From Glossina fuscipes (taxonomy: Eukaryota; Arthropoda; Insecta; Diptera; Glossinidae), in the NCBI RefSeq assembly GCF_014805625.2, contig NW_023998565.1, forward strand, positions 1,031,824-1,095,823: a stretch of DNA of 64,000 bases, in the 5' to 3' direction. Under the pieces are notes generated by a model. That model did no database searches. It was given only the letters and a program-made list of their open reading frames with translations, and had not been told where the DNA came from. The first letter of the stretch is position 1; the number at the start of each line of letters is the position of its first letter. Positions 12,960 to 24,343 of the stretch are shown piece by piece. A program made the translations under genes and the position numbers.

Positions 12960-13515
12960 AGTGTGAAGATAATGAATTGAAAGACTTATTGAACAAAATC
13001 CCAGCTCACACCCTCAAAAACCTTTCGAACATAAATCAACTGTATCTAGACTTGTACATGCGACGGGAAAGATCCAAAAGGAAAGAAAATGTCTATCACA
13101 CGAATTTCTTGAAAATGCCATTTCGAAGTTTCAAGATTGAAGTTTCATTGTTTGCTAGGCAAAAGAAAAAAGGTTTTGTTGCTCGCTATGAAAAGTGACC
13201 TATTACGACAATGCCAAGCACAAAAAGGCATGGGTTAGTCCAGGAGAACCGTCTACACCGCTACTGAGGCGGAGTATTCATGGCTATAAGCTCTTGCTGT
13301 GCTTGCGATGGTCAGCAAGGTGTAGTGTATTACGAGTATCTAAAACCGAATGAAACTGTTACTACATATACCTACCGACATCAATTGAACAAATTGAACG
13401 ACGTACTATTGCAAAAAACACCAGAGACAGCCATCCATACGTTGCAAGACATGTCAAGTCGATTTCGTTCTCTTGGCACGGTACGGTTATGGTGCCAGCA
13501 AGATTGCAAAATTGT
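12960..13515 (+). mobile_element. irritans-type mariner transposon remnant
   Basis: Frame fragments run in transposase order. First is a second helix-turn-helix region (about 12,980-13,080), then LLARQKKKGF-like sequence at about 13,150-13,180 (LFARQKKKGFVARYEK). In a second frame GLVQ/SPGEPSTP-like residues and IHGYK follow (13,240-13,290), then QQGVVYYEYLKPNETVTTYT and RHQLNKLNDVLLQK (13,310-13,415). The first catalytic Asp region is disrupted (ARYEK where GDEKW is expected), and the rest of the catalytic core is missing after about 13,440. No inverted repeats are visible. It is closely related in wording to the 5.3 kb remnant. Confidence 0.82.
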
Positions 13516-13640
13516 AGAAAATATTGGATAATATTTTGATTAACATATACTATTTTCTCTCAATAATTATAATAATTTTTTTCGATAAAGATTTTTAAAT
13601 GAAAAAATGATCAAAGTACATGCAATACATACAGTAGATT

Positions 13641-13831
13641 TGCTTGAGTGGACGAATAGGCAAGAGACTCGACTAGCAAACTCAATGGTCGTGGGTTCAA
13701 ATCTCAAATGCGGTAGAATTTTTAATAAAGCCGAAAGCCTTAGATGCTAGTGCTTTAAGACTTTAGTCTTAGAATTGATTCTGTGGCTAAATTTTTAATA
13801 ATAATAATAATAATAGTAATAATAATAATAT
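13641..13831 (+). repeat. tRNA-derived SINE-like element, copy A
   Basis: It contains GGTCGTGGGTTCAAATCTC, which resembles a tRNA T-arm and Pol III B box (GGTTCRANNC). A shared body follows (GCGGTAGA, TTTTTAATAAAGCCGA, GCCTTAGATGCTAGTGCTTT, a TTAGTCTTA run) and it ends in a (TAA)n tail at 13,796-13,831. The same order occurs at 20,221, 23,101 (minus), 47,622 and 60,221. Its 5' part (GAATAGGCAAGAGACTCGAC) corresponds to the D-arm and anticodon part of copy B and is more degraded. Confidence 0.75.
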
Positions 13832-15055
13832 ATACATTAGAAAAGTAAAGAAAATAAATTAAGAGAAAGAGTAAAATACTACGAATTACGGGAAAATTCT
13901 CAAGTAACAAGCATAGGGGAATCTGATCCTAAAATGCTTTGTCTGCGTATTGTGTACTCTGACCAGAAAAAAAAAAACAAATTTTATGCACTCTTTTTGC
14001 AATCAAGATACTTAATGAAGACAAACCCGCTGCACCACGAACCACGAACAATTTGAAAAATTTTGGCAATTAAAAATTTCATGCAATATTATTACTTTCG
14101 CTTGCATATCAACGGAAAATGAGCGCACAACCAAGAACCTCTTATTCAGCGTTTAATCTGTTTTGAGACAGAATACCTTAAATTGGCTCAACTGTAATAC
14201 CAAATGTTTTAAATAGACTCAATTGTAATACCTTTTCGATTTAAAACTTTTCCATTCGCTTCTACTTCAGTTCACTGCTTTATTTATGTACATAATTGCA
14301 TGCCTATTCATATATGTATGTACATATGTATGTAATTGCGTGCAATCTTATAGCTAAGCGTAAACACTTTTTTAAAACGCGCAATATCTTGATAACAGTG
14401 GTGATGCAATAACAGTTACCATACTCATAGGTACGTTGTTAAATAGACGCAATTTTTGTCTTGCGAAATTGCACATGTATTCGTGTTAAGGTCACCATAC
14501 AAAATTCGATCAAAACCGCAAAATTCACCTTGAAATTAAAAAAACAGTACCGTCCACTATTGTTTAAATTTTTAATTTTTATAAGCACATCGAATTTCTT
14601 TTTAAGAAGCTTAAAGAACTAGTTTTTTTTAGCGAGAGCTTTTTTTTAGAGATTAAAAAGGCAGTCTTATTATTATTATTATTACTTTTGATTTTCCTCT
14701 TAGATTTTCGTCTGATTTGCGAAGAACCACACGACCTGTCCGCGATAATCAAAAATATTATTCCTCACTGTAATTGGTGTATGAAAGCCATAACTTCACT
14801 GCTTCACGCAAGATATAACACTGTTCATTAAATCGGTTAAATGAACCTATATTGTTTGTTGCGATACTTTCTAGTTTATTGTATACAAACGTTAAATTAC
14901 AAGCTCATAAGCAACATACGTAAATACTCACAGATTCAAACTGCAGTAGAAGAAAAAGAAGTAAGAACATGACAGTCGTGGAAGGCCGACCGTAAGATAC
15001 TCTACATTGCTTCGCTTGGTACAGTTGTTCACTCGTTTCGGCAATACACCAAATA
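13832..15055. other. AT-rich, microsatellites only
   Basis: No gene was recognised. There is a TATG/ACAT microsatellite-like stretch at about 14,285-14,340, common in fly DNA, and a near-duplicate of CTCAAYTGTAATACC at about 14,175 and 14,218. An ATT trinucleotide run lies at 14,668-14,686. Confidence 0.55.
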
Positions 15056-15059
15056 TTAA

Positions 15060-15905
15060 ACATTATTTTCATATAAAGGCATATTTTTCATGGAAGTCAG
15101 TTTATTGGAAGATACACGAAACGACATGGCGTGATCCAACTTTGGAAAACTTAATGCCTTACCTAACATGAGATGCCTTATACGGAGTAGGATCCAATAA
15201 AAACACATAGTTTAAATTTGGTCCACTTAATTTTTTGTCAAACTACTACCATGGATAAATTTTCATCACAAAACTTTAAAAATGTTCCTTTTTCAGCGTA
15301 CAAGAACCTGCGTTTCCTGCGTATATCGTGCCATCCAAAAAGTAGACTTACTTTGTCAAAATTTGGTACGGATGAGTTTTTTGCCAATTTACTTTTATGG
15401 ATCAATTTTGACCATGAAATACCGAAAATTAGAACGTTTTCCCGTACAAGGATTTAGTCTTCTTAAAAACGATTTTATAAGAGGTGGTTCAAAAAATTGC
15501 TCGAGCCAATCGAAACTTTAGAGTATCAAAGTTTTATTACTCAGAGATTTACGTCGAAAAATCTTGAAAATTGTAATTTTTTTTAAAGTAAGGCGTTATA
15601 TGGGGAATGGTCGAATAAGTGGACCTATCCGAACCAGTTTCAATAGCGTTCATCCTTGGTTCAAAACATGTCAGTGTATCAAATGTCATCAAATTTCTTC
15701 AATATTGCGACACGCAGCTTGAACACAAAAATTTAGAGACAAACATCAGACGGCCACGCAAGCTTACATTATTCAGAATCGTTCGGTAAAATATAAAGTA
15801 GATGTATCTAAAAACCTTTTGAGTGTTATACATAGATCCGCAAAAACTTAATATACCCTATAACGCAAGTTATATAGAGTATAAAAAGTAAAATAATATA
15901 AAAAG
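15060..15905 (+). repeat. dispersed repeat family C, copy 2
   Basis: Best full copy of the family, parallel to 12.16-12.88 kb. Shared blocks are GGCATATTTTTCATGGAAGT (about 15,078), CAAAATTTGGTACGGATGAG (about 15,357), GTTCAAAAAATTGC (about 15,487) and GGGGAATGGTCGAATAAGTG (about 15,603). It ends in TATACCCTATAAC and GAGTATAAAAAG (15,850-15,890). Two overlapping plus-strand frames of 79 codons (15,218-15,521) lie inside it. They are not conserved as frames in the other copies, so I do not call them genes. Confidence 0.65.
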
Positions 15906-16865
15906 ACCATAACATCTGTTTAAACCGGCTTCAATTAATTCACATCGGCTCTGTTGTCGCTTTTATTAAAAACTATGCATTAAGCCAAGAGGGAAAAATA
16001 AGGCCTAGGACTGAACAACAGAATTTGTTAAATGCCACCACATGCTATGTCTTGTATCTCTCTCTATCTTAATTTCGATATTTCAGAAGACGAACTTGAA
16101 TATAAACAAAAAAATTGGAGAAAGAGAAAGCGGAAAGAGAGATCACTAGTGCGTTTTACTCTCTTTGAAATATTACTTTTGAATAATTCTCGATGTACAT
16201 TAAATTTTGTATTAGATTCATTGTGAGCGCTTTTACCAATATTTTCAAGTTTGGTTTGCCTCATAGAGTAAAATGTTTAGAGGAAAAGCTCAATATTTCC
16301 ATCACAATATTTCGTATGCTCTTCAGTTATTTTATGTTAATATTTCTCTTTGAATATGTGCTTTAGGATAAACAGTCTGTATCTATTTGTAAATATCATA
16401 CTTTTCGTAGGGTACGTGAATAGCGAAATTGATTTGATCATTTCTTTCACTTCAGTTTTGCGAGCGACTTATCTTCTAATGCTTGGTCTCAAATTAATCG
16501 TGTTTTCTGCATTTCGGAGAATTTTCAAGATAATCGATATTCCGCTTAGAAATGCTTTTACATAATCGTTTCAATTTCAACTTCAATCTCTTTTTATGCG
16601 AATACTCCCACAATTAAATTATAAGCCAGAGATCACAGCCAATATATATAAATTATATATGGATTTGATTGGATCCTATACTTTCCAAGAGCGCTGCGTA
16701 CAACGTATGATTTCTGAACGACTGAGATCGTTACGGAAAAAATGACATTTGTTCCTCTGACAATCTGTTATCTTGTGTTATTACGATTTATTTCGATTTC
16801 CTTATGCTTCATGCTTTTTACGTATTTTATAGTTGTAAATATTAAACGATTTCTTAATTATAAAG
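15906..16865. other. AT-rich, nothing recognised
   Basis: No feature was supported. The overlapping 64- and 66-codon frames on opposite strands at 16,032-16,264 have no motif, and neither does the 71-codon hydrophobic frame at 16,350-16,565. Confidence 0.5.
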
Positions 16866-16869
16866 ACAA

Positions 16870-17620
16870 ACCCATATGTTAGTAGTACCTTCGAGATCAA
16901 ATTTGGAGAGTTGTGTTTGCTTAAAAATTTTGTCTCCATTTTCGAAGCGCACTCAAAAGCAAGCAACTGGGGGCCGTTACGTGATTTCTAAAATTAAGAT
17001 TGTGAACTCTCATGTAACTGTTCCTATGGAAACTAAATCTTTATATGATAAAAAAATCAATTTTCCAATATTTCATGCAGAAAATTGGCTCAAAAAGTAA
17101 ATTGACAAAGAAATGTATCTTACCGAACTTGGACGACGTCGGTCTATTTTTTGGATGCCATCGTAAATTCTCACGAAACATAAACCGTTCAATGCCAAAA
17201 AGGACTAACTGTTAATTTTTTCGTGATGAAAATTTGTCCATGACATAAAAATTGGGCCTAATTTGAACGACCTGGATAGGCCTATTTCTTGACCCCACTC
17301 CATATAGGATATCTCATGAGTGGTAAACACTTCGGAAAAAGGTTTAGTTTTTAATATTTTATGGGGAAAACTAATTCAGAACAGCGTTTGATCTATTTTT
17401 TTTTTGGACCCCAACATATATAGACGCTATCACGAAACGCAAACTTTTAAGGGGAAATTGAGAGAAAATCTAACCTTCCAATAGGCTTTGCATGAAAATA
17501 ATATGTATTTTTTGGTGTATTATTACCAAAACAAGCGAAAACTGCACTAGGCGAAGTAGCCTAGTGTGGTACGTGATAGTCACCGTTGCCTATAATATTC
17601 TTACTTGTTTTACTAACGGG
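16870..17620 (-). repeat. dispersed repeat family C, inverted copy with hairpin
   Basis: Read on the minus strand it starts AAACAAGTAAGAATATTATA (from about 17,613). It contains a perfect 8-bp inverted repeat, CACTAGGC (17,545-17,552) and GCCTAGTG (17,559-17,566), around a 6-nt loop. It continues through a block matching 12,525-12,600 (GTCCAAGTTCGGTAAGATAC against GTCCAAATTTGGTAACGTAT). Noncoding. Confidence 0.62.
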
Positions 17621-19155
17621 TTTTCCTCAAAACCCCATTAAGACCAGAAATTGGTAAAAAACGGGACTAATAACTCAAAACTCAATGCTAACTAATAATT
17701 TAGCGGATGTAAATGCAACAGCATTGGTTTTCCTCGCGATTCAAAATGACGGATATGCTAAGGTATTTGAATTTTGAAGTCAATCGCTTTTCATTTAATT
17801 TTATATAGCTTTAATATATTAATAATAATTAATTGAAAAATTATATTTGTGTCACCACGAATGTTATGACGTGCAAATTCGGGCATCCCTCATTTCGCCG
17901 CCCACAAATTAACCGTCACATGAATTATGTGATTTATCTTTAATTATTATCATTTAATTTAATTATTATGTTAGTATTATGAACAAATATAACGATATCG
18001 TTATTTTGTCTACGGGCAACTTAAATATACACATATGTATTCACAGTTATTTCACATACTAATATATTATCCCTAGTTACAAGACGTATATTATATAAAT
18101 ATACACAAATTTTACATAAACTGTTAAGATCATCCATTCACCATAAGTTTGCATAACACTCATATAAACATATGCATGCTTAAACTGTGTACTCATCTAC
18201 TTATCATTTCACCATCTTCACGGTTTACATGAGAATCGTTTGTATTTGCAATAATAAACATTTGTTTCTAATCCACAGATAGCCGTGCAATTTGCAAAGG
18301 GACAAAACGGTATCCTTCTGTAGATGGTTGCCGAATCAATAGGAAACCAACCATTTCTATAGGAATGGAAAATGGATGACTTTAAAATGAATTTATTAGT
18401 AAAAAATGTTGTCACTAATATTCAAGAATCATTATGAGACATTTAAGTTTATGCTATTATTTTTACCCACGCTGGGTAAAATAGTACCTGGTAATAAGTT
18501 CCTGTGTTATTACTAAATAATGTGCCAGCCAGTAAACCTAGCTGACATAGTAAAAATTGCACGGCAAATCAGCCATAAGGAGAGACGATCATCGGCCTTA
18601 CAGCGGTAAGGTCCTAGCCAGCCACAACTTGGGATCTACCTTTGCCTTTGAAATTGGGAAATAAAAGAGGGCTTTAGCCGTGCACTCACCGTCGGCCGCA
18701 CTTTAAGAGTCAAAGATTAGGACGAGCAGGAGTTTTAATCGGCAAAGCGGCCAGCAAAAGGAGGGCAACAAATTTTCTGACAAAATGAAACCTGGCGCCT
18801 CTGAGCTGACTCGCACATTAAGAGATAGAAAAACACCGTGCTATAATGTTACGGCATTGATTGTCTACATATATATACAAAATATTTCTAGTCACATTTG
18901 AGTTATCACAACTAATCTTGATAGAAATTGATTGCTAATTTTTACACCTCACAGAAATTTTTCATATCCGTCAATGTGTTAATCGAAAATTTTCTTTAAT
19001 GTAGTGTTTTCAACAAACGTAACTGTGAGCTTAGCTTCCGAGGAACATACTTTGGTACAGCCAAAGCCTTGAATTTTATTTTCATAAATTTTATTTTAGT
19101 AGAATTTCTCAAGAGAATTTCCCGATTTTTCAACAAAATGAAAAACATATTACTT
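17621..19155. other. AT-rich with a GC-richer island at 18,530-18,850
   Basis: Mostly AT-rich. The island at 18,530-18,850 has visibly higher GC and a broken plus-strand frame ending MKPGASELTRTLRDRK (from 18,785). It could be part of a retrotransposon leader or gag, but I cannot assign it to a family. Confidence 0.4.
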
Positions 19156-19159
19156 TTGC

Positions 19160-19575
19160 AAATTGGTCTTTATTCGTCAAAGTAACCACCGTCAAAAGTA
19201 ACGCAATTAGTGCTCTTACTTCTCTAAAGTTTCGATGGCTTTGTAGAACAATCCCCCAAAACTCGAAAGAATTTTGCAAGGAAACAAAGATCGCTGAAGG
19301 CCAGATCTAGAGAATGCGGTCGGTGGAGCAGCAATTCAAACTTTGATTCGTGGAATTTTGTAACTATCAATTTACGGCACGATGCATTTGTACCACTAAG
19401 AGCAACGACAATACCAATTACTTGTGCGGAATAAGTATACTCTTTTCTGATTTCTTTAGCACATCAGCTATCTCTTGCAACTTCAGTTTTCGCTTATCGA
19501 AAATAATTGTATGGATTTTTTGATTCTGCCCGGTGCATCCGCTGAATATAGCATCATCCTGCGACATCGTTTAAA
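19160..19575 (-). mobile_element. mariner-like transposon remnant (third lineage), internally deleted
   Basis: On the minus strand an N-side piece, KLKLQEIADVLKKSEK (about 19,440-19,495), resembles a mariner helix-turn-helix. It is followed with little spacing by TNASCRKLIVTKFHESKFEL and HRPHSLDLAFSDLCFL (about 19,265-19,390). The latter corresponds to the family's PPYSPDLAPSDYHLF block with the third catalytic Asp. It ends VTFDGGYFDE then stop (about 19,170). The central catalytic region is absent. Wording differs from the 5.3/13 kb and 27/43 kb mariners, so it looks like a separate lineage. No clear inverted repeats. Confidence 0.65.
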
Positions 19576-20220
19576 ATCAAAAAAATCTTCGACAAATTGT
19601 ATTCAAGCCAACGCTAGCTTTTTCTCGTGAAAATCTTTAATCAGCAACCAATATATGGATTTCTCCATATTGGGATTTCTCCGAAAATTATTTTAGCTGC
19701 AATTTGGTGATAGGCATGACACAAAGTTTTAATGAGCATTTGGGGTTTTGACACTTCCTAAAAATAATAGGAATTTTTCGTTGGAGGCGAAATCTATATG
19801 CTAGTCTTCGAACTTATTGACCAGCATGCTAATTTAAAGTAAGAATGAAATTTATGTTTTTACACAACAGCTGCTTCAACCCAAACCGATCTCGGACTGG
19901 TTAACTGCCTAAAGCCTATCAACCTTGATTCCTTTTATTTGTATCAGTCCTCTGTGCTACAGTTTTTTCAATAACGATGATAATAGCAATACCAACTAAG
20001 AGAGAAGAAAAAAATGCAAGCTGACTAAAGACATAGGTATTGCCAGTGAGCGGTAACTACAGCATAGGTTTTTGCACAGTTATAACAATAAAAATAAGTA
20101 AACAAATGATGTCATAATAAATAATAAATTACTATTTACAAAATTGGCTTTATTAAAACCTTTTAATTCGCTTGACAAAACTTTTCTACAGAAACTATCA
20201 ATTGCAGATGATTAAAAAGG
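19576..20220. other. no gene seen
   Basis: AT-rich sequence between a mariner remnant and SINE copy B. Nothing recognised. Confidence 0.5.
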
Positions 20221-20405
20221 GTGGCATCCGCCTGGGTAGTCGAAGGCGAGGAATCTCAACTAGCAACTCAATGGTCGTGGGTTCGAATCTCAAGTGCGGT
20301 AGAGTTTTTAATAAAAGCCGATAGCCTTAGATGTTAGTGCTTTAAAAGGTTAGTCTTACAATTTATTTCTCTGGCGAAATTAATAATACTAATAATAATA
20401 ATAAA
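20221..20405 (+). repeat. tRNA-derived SINE-like element, copy B (best preserved head)
   Basis: The head TGGGTAGTCGAAGGCGAG with AACTAGCAACTC and then CAATGGTCGTGGGTTCGAAT resembles a tRNA (D-arm, anticodon arm, T-arm), with an intact B box GGTTCGAATC at about 20,280-20,289. The body is the same as copy A (GCGGTAGAGTTTTTAATAAA, then GCCGATAGCCTTAGATG, TTAGTCTTAC). It ends in AATAATAATAATAA at about 20,391-20,404. No protein is encoded. The acceptor-stem partner and CCA end are lacking, so it is not a tRNA gene. Confidence 0.78.
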
Positions 20406-20971
20406 GGGGGTGGAAGCAAAGCACAGGATTTCTCAAAATTCGTCAGCAGTGGGAAGGAAGCGGTCTTAAACATGCTAGCCGTTCTTCAAAAAAAAAAAAG
20501 TCGAAGCAATATAAAGGAAGTTGCAGAGAGTCGACAACGCACTCAGGAATTGTATATGTCGCTGTCACCTACTCTCACGAAAGATTTGCATATTCATGCT
20601 TACAAAGTTCAGTTCACTCAAAAATTAAAGCCTATTGACAATAGGCATAGGAATTAGGATTTGTTGGTTACGGACAATCCAGCGGGTGCTGACATTTCGA
20701 ACAAAGTTCCCTGTATACTGCATATATTAAGAAACAATAAAAAGTATGTAATTCTTAAATATAAACCTGAGTTTTCTATCAAAATTACTTCTTGCGAGGA
20801 TTTTGGTACATCCTTTATAATAGTGGTGTTGCAGTTTAGCATAACCATGCGAGTATCGAATACCATAGAATAATATAAAACCAAAGGCAAACGAAGCCAA
20901 TTCTTATATCTACATTATAGAAAATACTTTGTGTTTAAAAGCTGATACGAAGAAATTCGAGCGCTCATGAT
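20406..20971. other. 3' flank of rolling stone-like gene, nothing else recognised
   Basis: Overlapping short frames at 20,472-20,657 (plus), 20,661-20,873 (plus) and 20,654-20,890 (minus) show no motif. AATATAATGTAG-like AT sequence follows the stop of the rolling stone-like gene; I saw no convincing canonical poly(A) signal. Confidence 0.45.
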
Positions 20972-21847
20972 TCATATTAAGCCGACACAGTGTGGTGACC
21001 AAATTGTGCTAAACGAACGATGTAGAAAACGTTTGAATTGGTAAATGGAATAAAATACAATAGCATAAATGCAATACAAAGTAAACACGCCCGCAAAAGT
21101 GATTACACCACGCATGGGGGAAGTCCAATCCAATATTGGGTAGACATAATGATTTCCATATCTAAAAGAGAAAAGGAGAGAGAAAAATACAAAATAAAAA
21201 AGATCTTAAATTTAAAAAAAGAAATTTTTTACTTACTCGTCCACACCGCCGCACAAAAAATAAACGATTGTAAAGCTAAAATAAATGATAGGCAACAGCA
21301 TGGCATAGACGGTGTGTAATACACGCACTGGAAATCCCACCATCAGGAAATCGACTAGCATAAAAACCGAATTCAGGCAGTGGGTCACAAAACTCAACAC
21401 AGGAAATCGCATCGGTTTATCTATGAACATATAAAAAAACCAGAAATGGATGAACGCAAATCTTTTTCCAAGGTAAACTTGCACGTACTTACTCATTTTA
21501 CCATGCAAAATAGACCAATAGACGGTTGTAATGACCAATGATACTGACATAGTGACGCCGTGTAAGAGCCAATACACTTTCACCAAAGGCGTCGTAGGAG
21601 AACCTTGCGTACCCATTTCACATATGTTGGAACGCAATGAATTTATATTAAACTGCCAACGCGTAACCAATACAGCAGCGACAAATTGTGTCAAAAGACC
21701 AAGGATGACACCCCAATTTGTCATAAAGATGAAATACTTGCCATCAGAATATTGCAGGGATAAACAAACTAAAAATACGGCGGCAAAGCACAACATCCAA
21801 ATCCAACGATAAATCAAGTAGAACCAACTGCGCTCACCGCTTTGCCA
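20972..21847 (-). CDS. rost-like: rolling stone-family membrane protein (two downstream exons; first exon not found)
   Basis: Rolling stone is a multi-pass plasma-membrane protein implicated in Drosophila myoblast fusion; several paralogs exist in flies. Exon A (21,847-21,237) opens after an acceptor TTTTTTATGAACAG with WQSGERSWFYLIYRW. It carries hydrophobic segments, FMTNWGVILGLLTQF, VKVYWLLHGVTMSVSLVI, THCLNSVFMLVDFLMVG, and ends within GGVDE at a GA/GTAAGT donor. A 75-nt intron (21,236-21,162) ends CTTTTAG. Exon B (21,161-20,972) continues in frame with EYGNHYVYPILDW, a family signature, then one more membrane segment, and stops at TGA (20,974-20,972). Together they give 266 residues with no disablement. 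The N-terminal exon, expected to the right, was not recognised within about 1.5 kb. Alternatively a start at 21,889 could be used without splicing (MLLLFFHVIIFYEQ). Confidence 0.9.
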
Positions 21848-23100
21848 CTGTTCATAAAAAATTATAACGTGAAAAAAAAGTAACAGCAATTAATTGTGGT
21901 CGATCTCTTTACATCTACTATATGGTTTTTCTGAAGAACTTCCGAAAGTATGCTCTAAAGATGTATTAATCGATACTAATTATCCGCACCCCGGAATAGG
22001 CAGACTGACAGAGCTGTAATTTTAAATCAGTTACGTAAATAGAACCGTTTTTTCATCGGTAAAAAATAAAATTATTCGCATTCACAGGATCAGTATCAGG
22101 CTAAAAAGTCAGTCAGTTGTAATGCCATTCGAACCAATACAGCGCGGAGCTACCGGCGCGACAGTTTTGCTTGTTCGTTATCTTCTAGAAGCATTTGTGC
22201 ACCCAATAAAAGAATGCATGGAAAATGCATTTGAAAATCTCCTGACTTTTACTTTTCAAATATAATTACATTAACGATTGTATGAGGACAATTTAAAAAT
22301 GTTGCGGGATTTAAGATGATGCCTTGGCAAGCAACTTATACTTCATACTTTTCTTACAATAAAAACACATACTCTATCATGGCATGCATGCAACAATAAA
22401 AATAACGAAAGCAGTTGGACCATAAAATTGAAACGGTTTTCATTGATGGAATATAAATGAAAATTCTCAAATACGCTCAAAAGGTTTTAAGTTTGCAAAA
22501 CCGAGCTACCGTACCTTCGAAAACATCGCACTTACGTATTGAGAATTTGGATTAAAACAATGAAAACAAGGATTAAATTGCTCCCAGTATGGGCTATGCC
22601 AATTTTTCGGAAAATTTCATTTTACAATCCTAAGAAATTTTTTCTCTTCTTTCTTCTTCTACAAGTTCCTAGTGCGTCATTCCAGGCTAATGTTATGTGT
22701 GACGATTTCTAACTTCTCCGATGTGCCAACACATATGTGAAGAAATTATTTATCTTTTAAAAGCGTCTCAAATAACAATATATTAGCGTAGCTTCATTAA
22801 TACGAGCGTTGGGATGAGGTTTTTATAGTCGATTATGCATTCGGTTACAGAATCATACATTTCCTTGCTGCTTTCCTTGCCATTTCAAAGCATGGAAAGT
22901 GTAAGATGAATATAATCTTGGAGGATATACCATGAGGAATAATATTTCAACGTGAAAGGGCATTTTTATGGTTCTGAGAGATTCCAATTTAATGCAGAAA
23001 ATAGTATCAAATTTTTTGTATTAAAAAACATATTTATAATACATTCAAAAATTTTAAAGTGGCTTTTTCTTTTTACTAGAGTTTTTTACAATAGACATAA
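21848..23100. other. upstream region of rolling stone-like gene, no exon recognised
   Basis: This should hold the first exon or its intron. I found no minus-strand stretch resembling a rolling stone N-terminus ending in a donor. No other feature was seen. Confidence 0.45.
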
Positions 23101-23170
23101 ATTCAAGAATTAAAATCTTAAAGCTCTAGAATCGAATGCTATCGGCTTTATTGAAAACTCTACCACAAAA
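23101..23170 (-). repeat. tRNA-derived SINE-like element, copy E (body only)
   Basis: In reverse complement it reads GGTAGAGTTTTCAATAAAGC then CGATAGCATTCGATTC and AGCTTTAAGATTTTAATTC, matching the body of copies A and B. The head with the B box is not recognisable. Confidence 0.6.
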
Positions 23171-23214
23171 ATTTTTAAAAGAACAGTCAGTTTATAATAA
23201 TGGGTATGAAAGGG

Positions 23215-23570
23215 CTACGCGGGTTTTTGGTCTTGTTTTGAGCTTCCTTTTGTAGCCTGCTCTTTTCAAATGATTCCAAACTGTTATGTGGTTGATGTTT
23301 AATGTCTCTCCGCTATTTCCTAATAGTTTTCGCGACGGTCTTGTTCGACCAGGTGCAAAGTTTCATCGACTTTTTCAGTGACTAAGCGACCAGAGCGCGG
23401 TGTATCTTTGACATCGAAATTTCCAGAACAAAATCAACCAAACCTCTCCGGGGTCCTTCGTTCACTCTCAGCATTCTCACTGCACATTTCATAAACTTTT
23501 TTTTTACAGCGATTTTACTTTTTTTATAATAAAACAGCATCACAGAGTGGTATTTCACTCATTTCAAATT
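23215..23570 (-). mobile_element. mariner transposon remnant, N-terminal part
   Basis: The minus strand shows the first DNA-binding half of a mariner transposase: a worn VYEMCSENAESERRTPERF region (about 23,440-23,500), then FCSGNFDVKDTPRSGRLVTE and KVDETLHLVEQDRRENY (about 23,345-23,435). A frame-broken NHLKRAGYKRK-like stretch ends near 23,240. Stops are present and the catalytic part is absent. Confidence 0.82.
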
Positions 23571-24340
23571 AATATAACTTTTTATACGAACAAAGAATTA
23601 GAAAATTATCTTCACAAAAAACGTAAGCTGAAATGTTCTTACATTTCCCCGTTTTAAGCACAGGTTCGTTTGAGACAATTAGGTGAGTATTGCCCAATAT
23701 ATATGCATCAACCACATCCAGTGCCAAAAAACCGCGGAGACCTTATATGTCACCCAAATTTTTGCAAAATGTATGCTTTTCCACGGAATTTTTGCATTAT
23801 TTTAAAGCGAGTTATAATGCAAACAGAATGTGAATAGAAGAAAATCCGATACACGTACCTCCGACGTCGCGTTCATTTTGCATCGATAATTTTCGTATTT
23901 TTTTTATCCTTTGTTTCTAAAAAACTTTCTATATCGGGCTATCATCTAATAAGTCAAATAGAGAACTTGAATTTGAACTTGGTGCAAAAACGTGTCGCAT
24001 GATAAGGGTCTATATGGCAGAATCATTTAAGGGGGCAGACCATTGTAACACCCTAAGAGAGAGGTTTGGTAATTTTTTTTAACGAGAAGGACAGGTAGCA
24101 GAATTATATTATTTGAGTTAGTACTCATACCGTTTAACATTAGAAAAACAAATTATTTTTGAAAGATATTAAAAAATGGCAACACCTAAGCCATTTTTTG
24201 AAGACATCATTAGCTTAAGGGGGTCTGCGGCAAGCATCATAAACGTATGTACGTTCCAATATCTTTTGAATATATTGATTTTTGTGTAATTGGCGAAGAG
24301 TGCGACTTCCAAAGCTTGCAAAAAACGGCACACCTTTCTT
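23571..24340. other. no gene seen
   Basis: AT-rich sequence between a mariner remnant and a family R repeat. Nothing recognised. Confidence 0.5.
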
Positions 24341-24343
24341 AAT

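Noticed and set aside
13641..13831. Functional tRNA gene
   Set aside because: Only a T-arm/B box-like part is good. There is no paired acceptor stem, and the same segment recurs elsewhere with a shared non-tRNA body, as in a SINE.
15218..15521. Two overlapping 79-codon plus frames
   Set aside because: Inside a dispersed noncoding repeat; frames are not conserved in the other copies.
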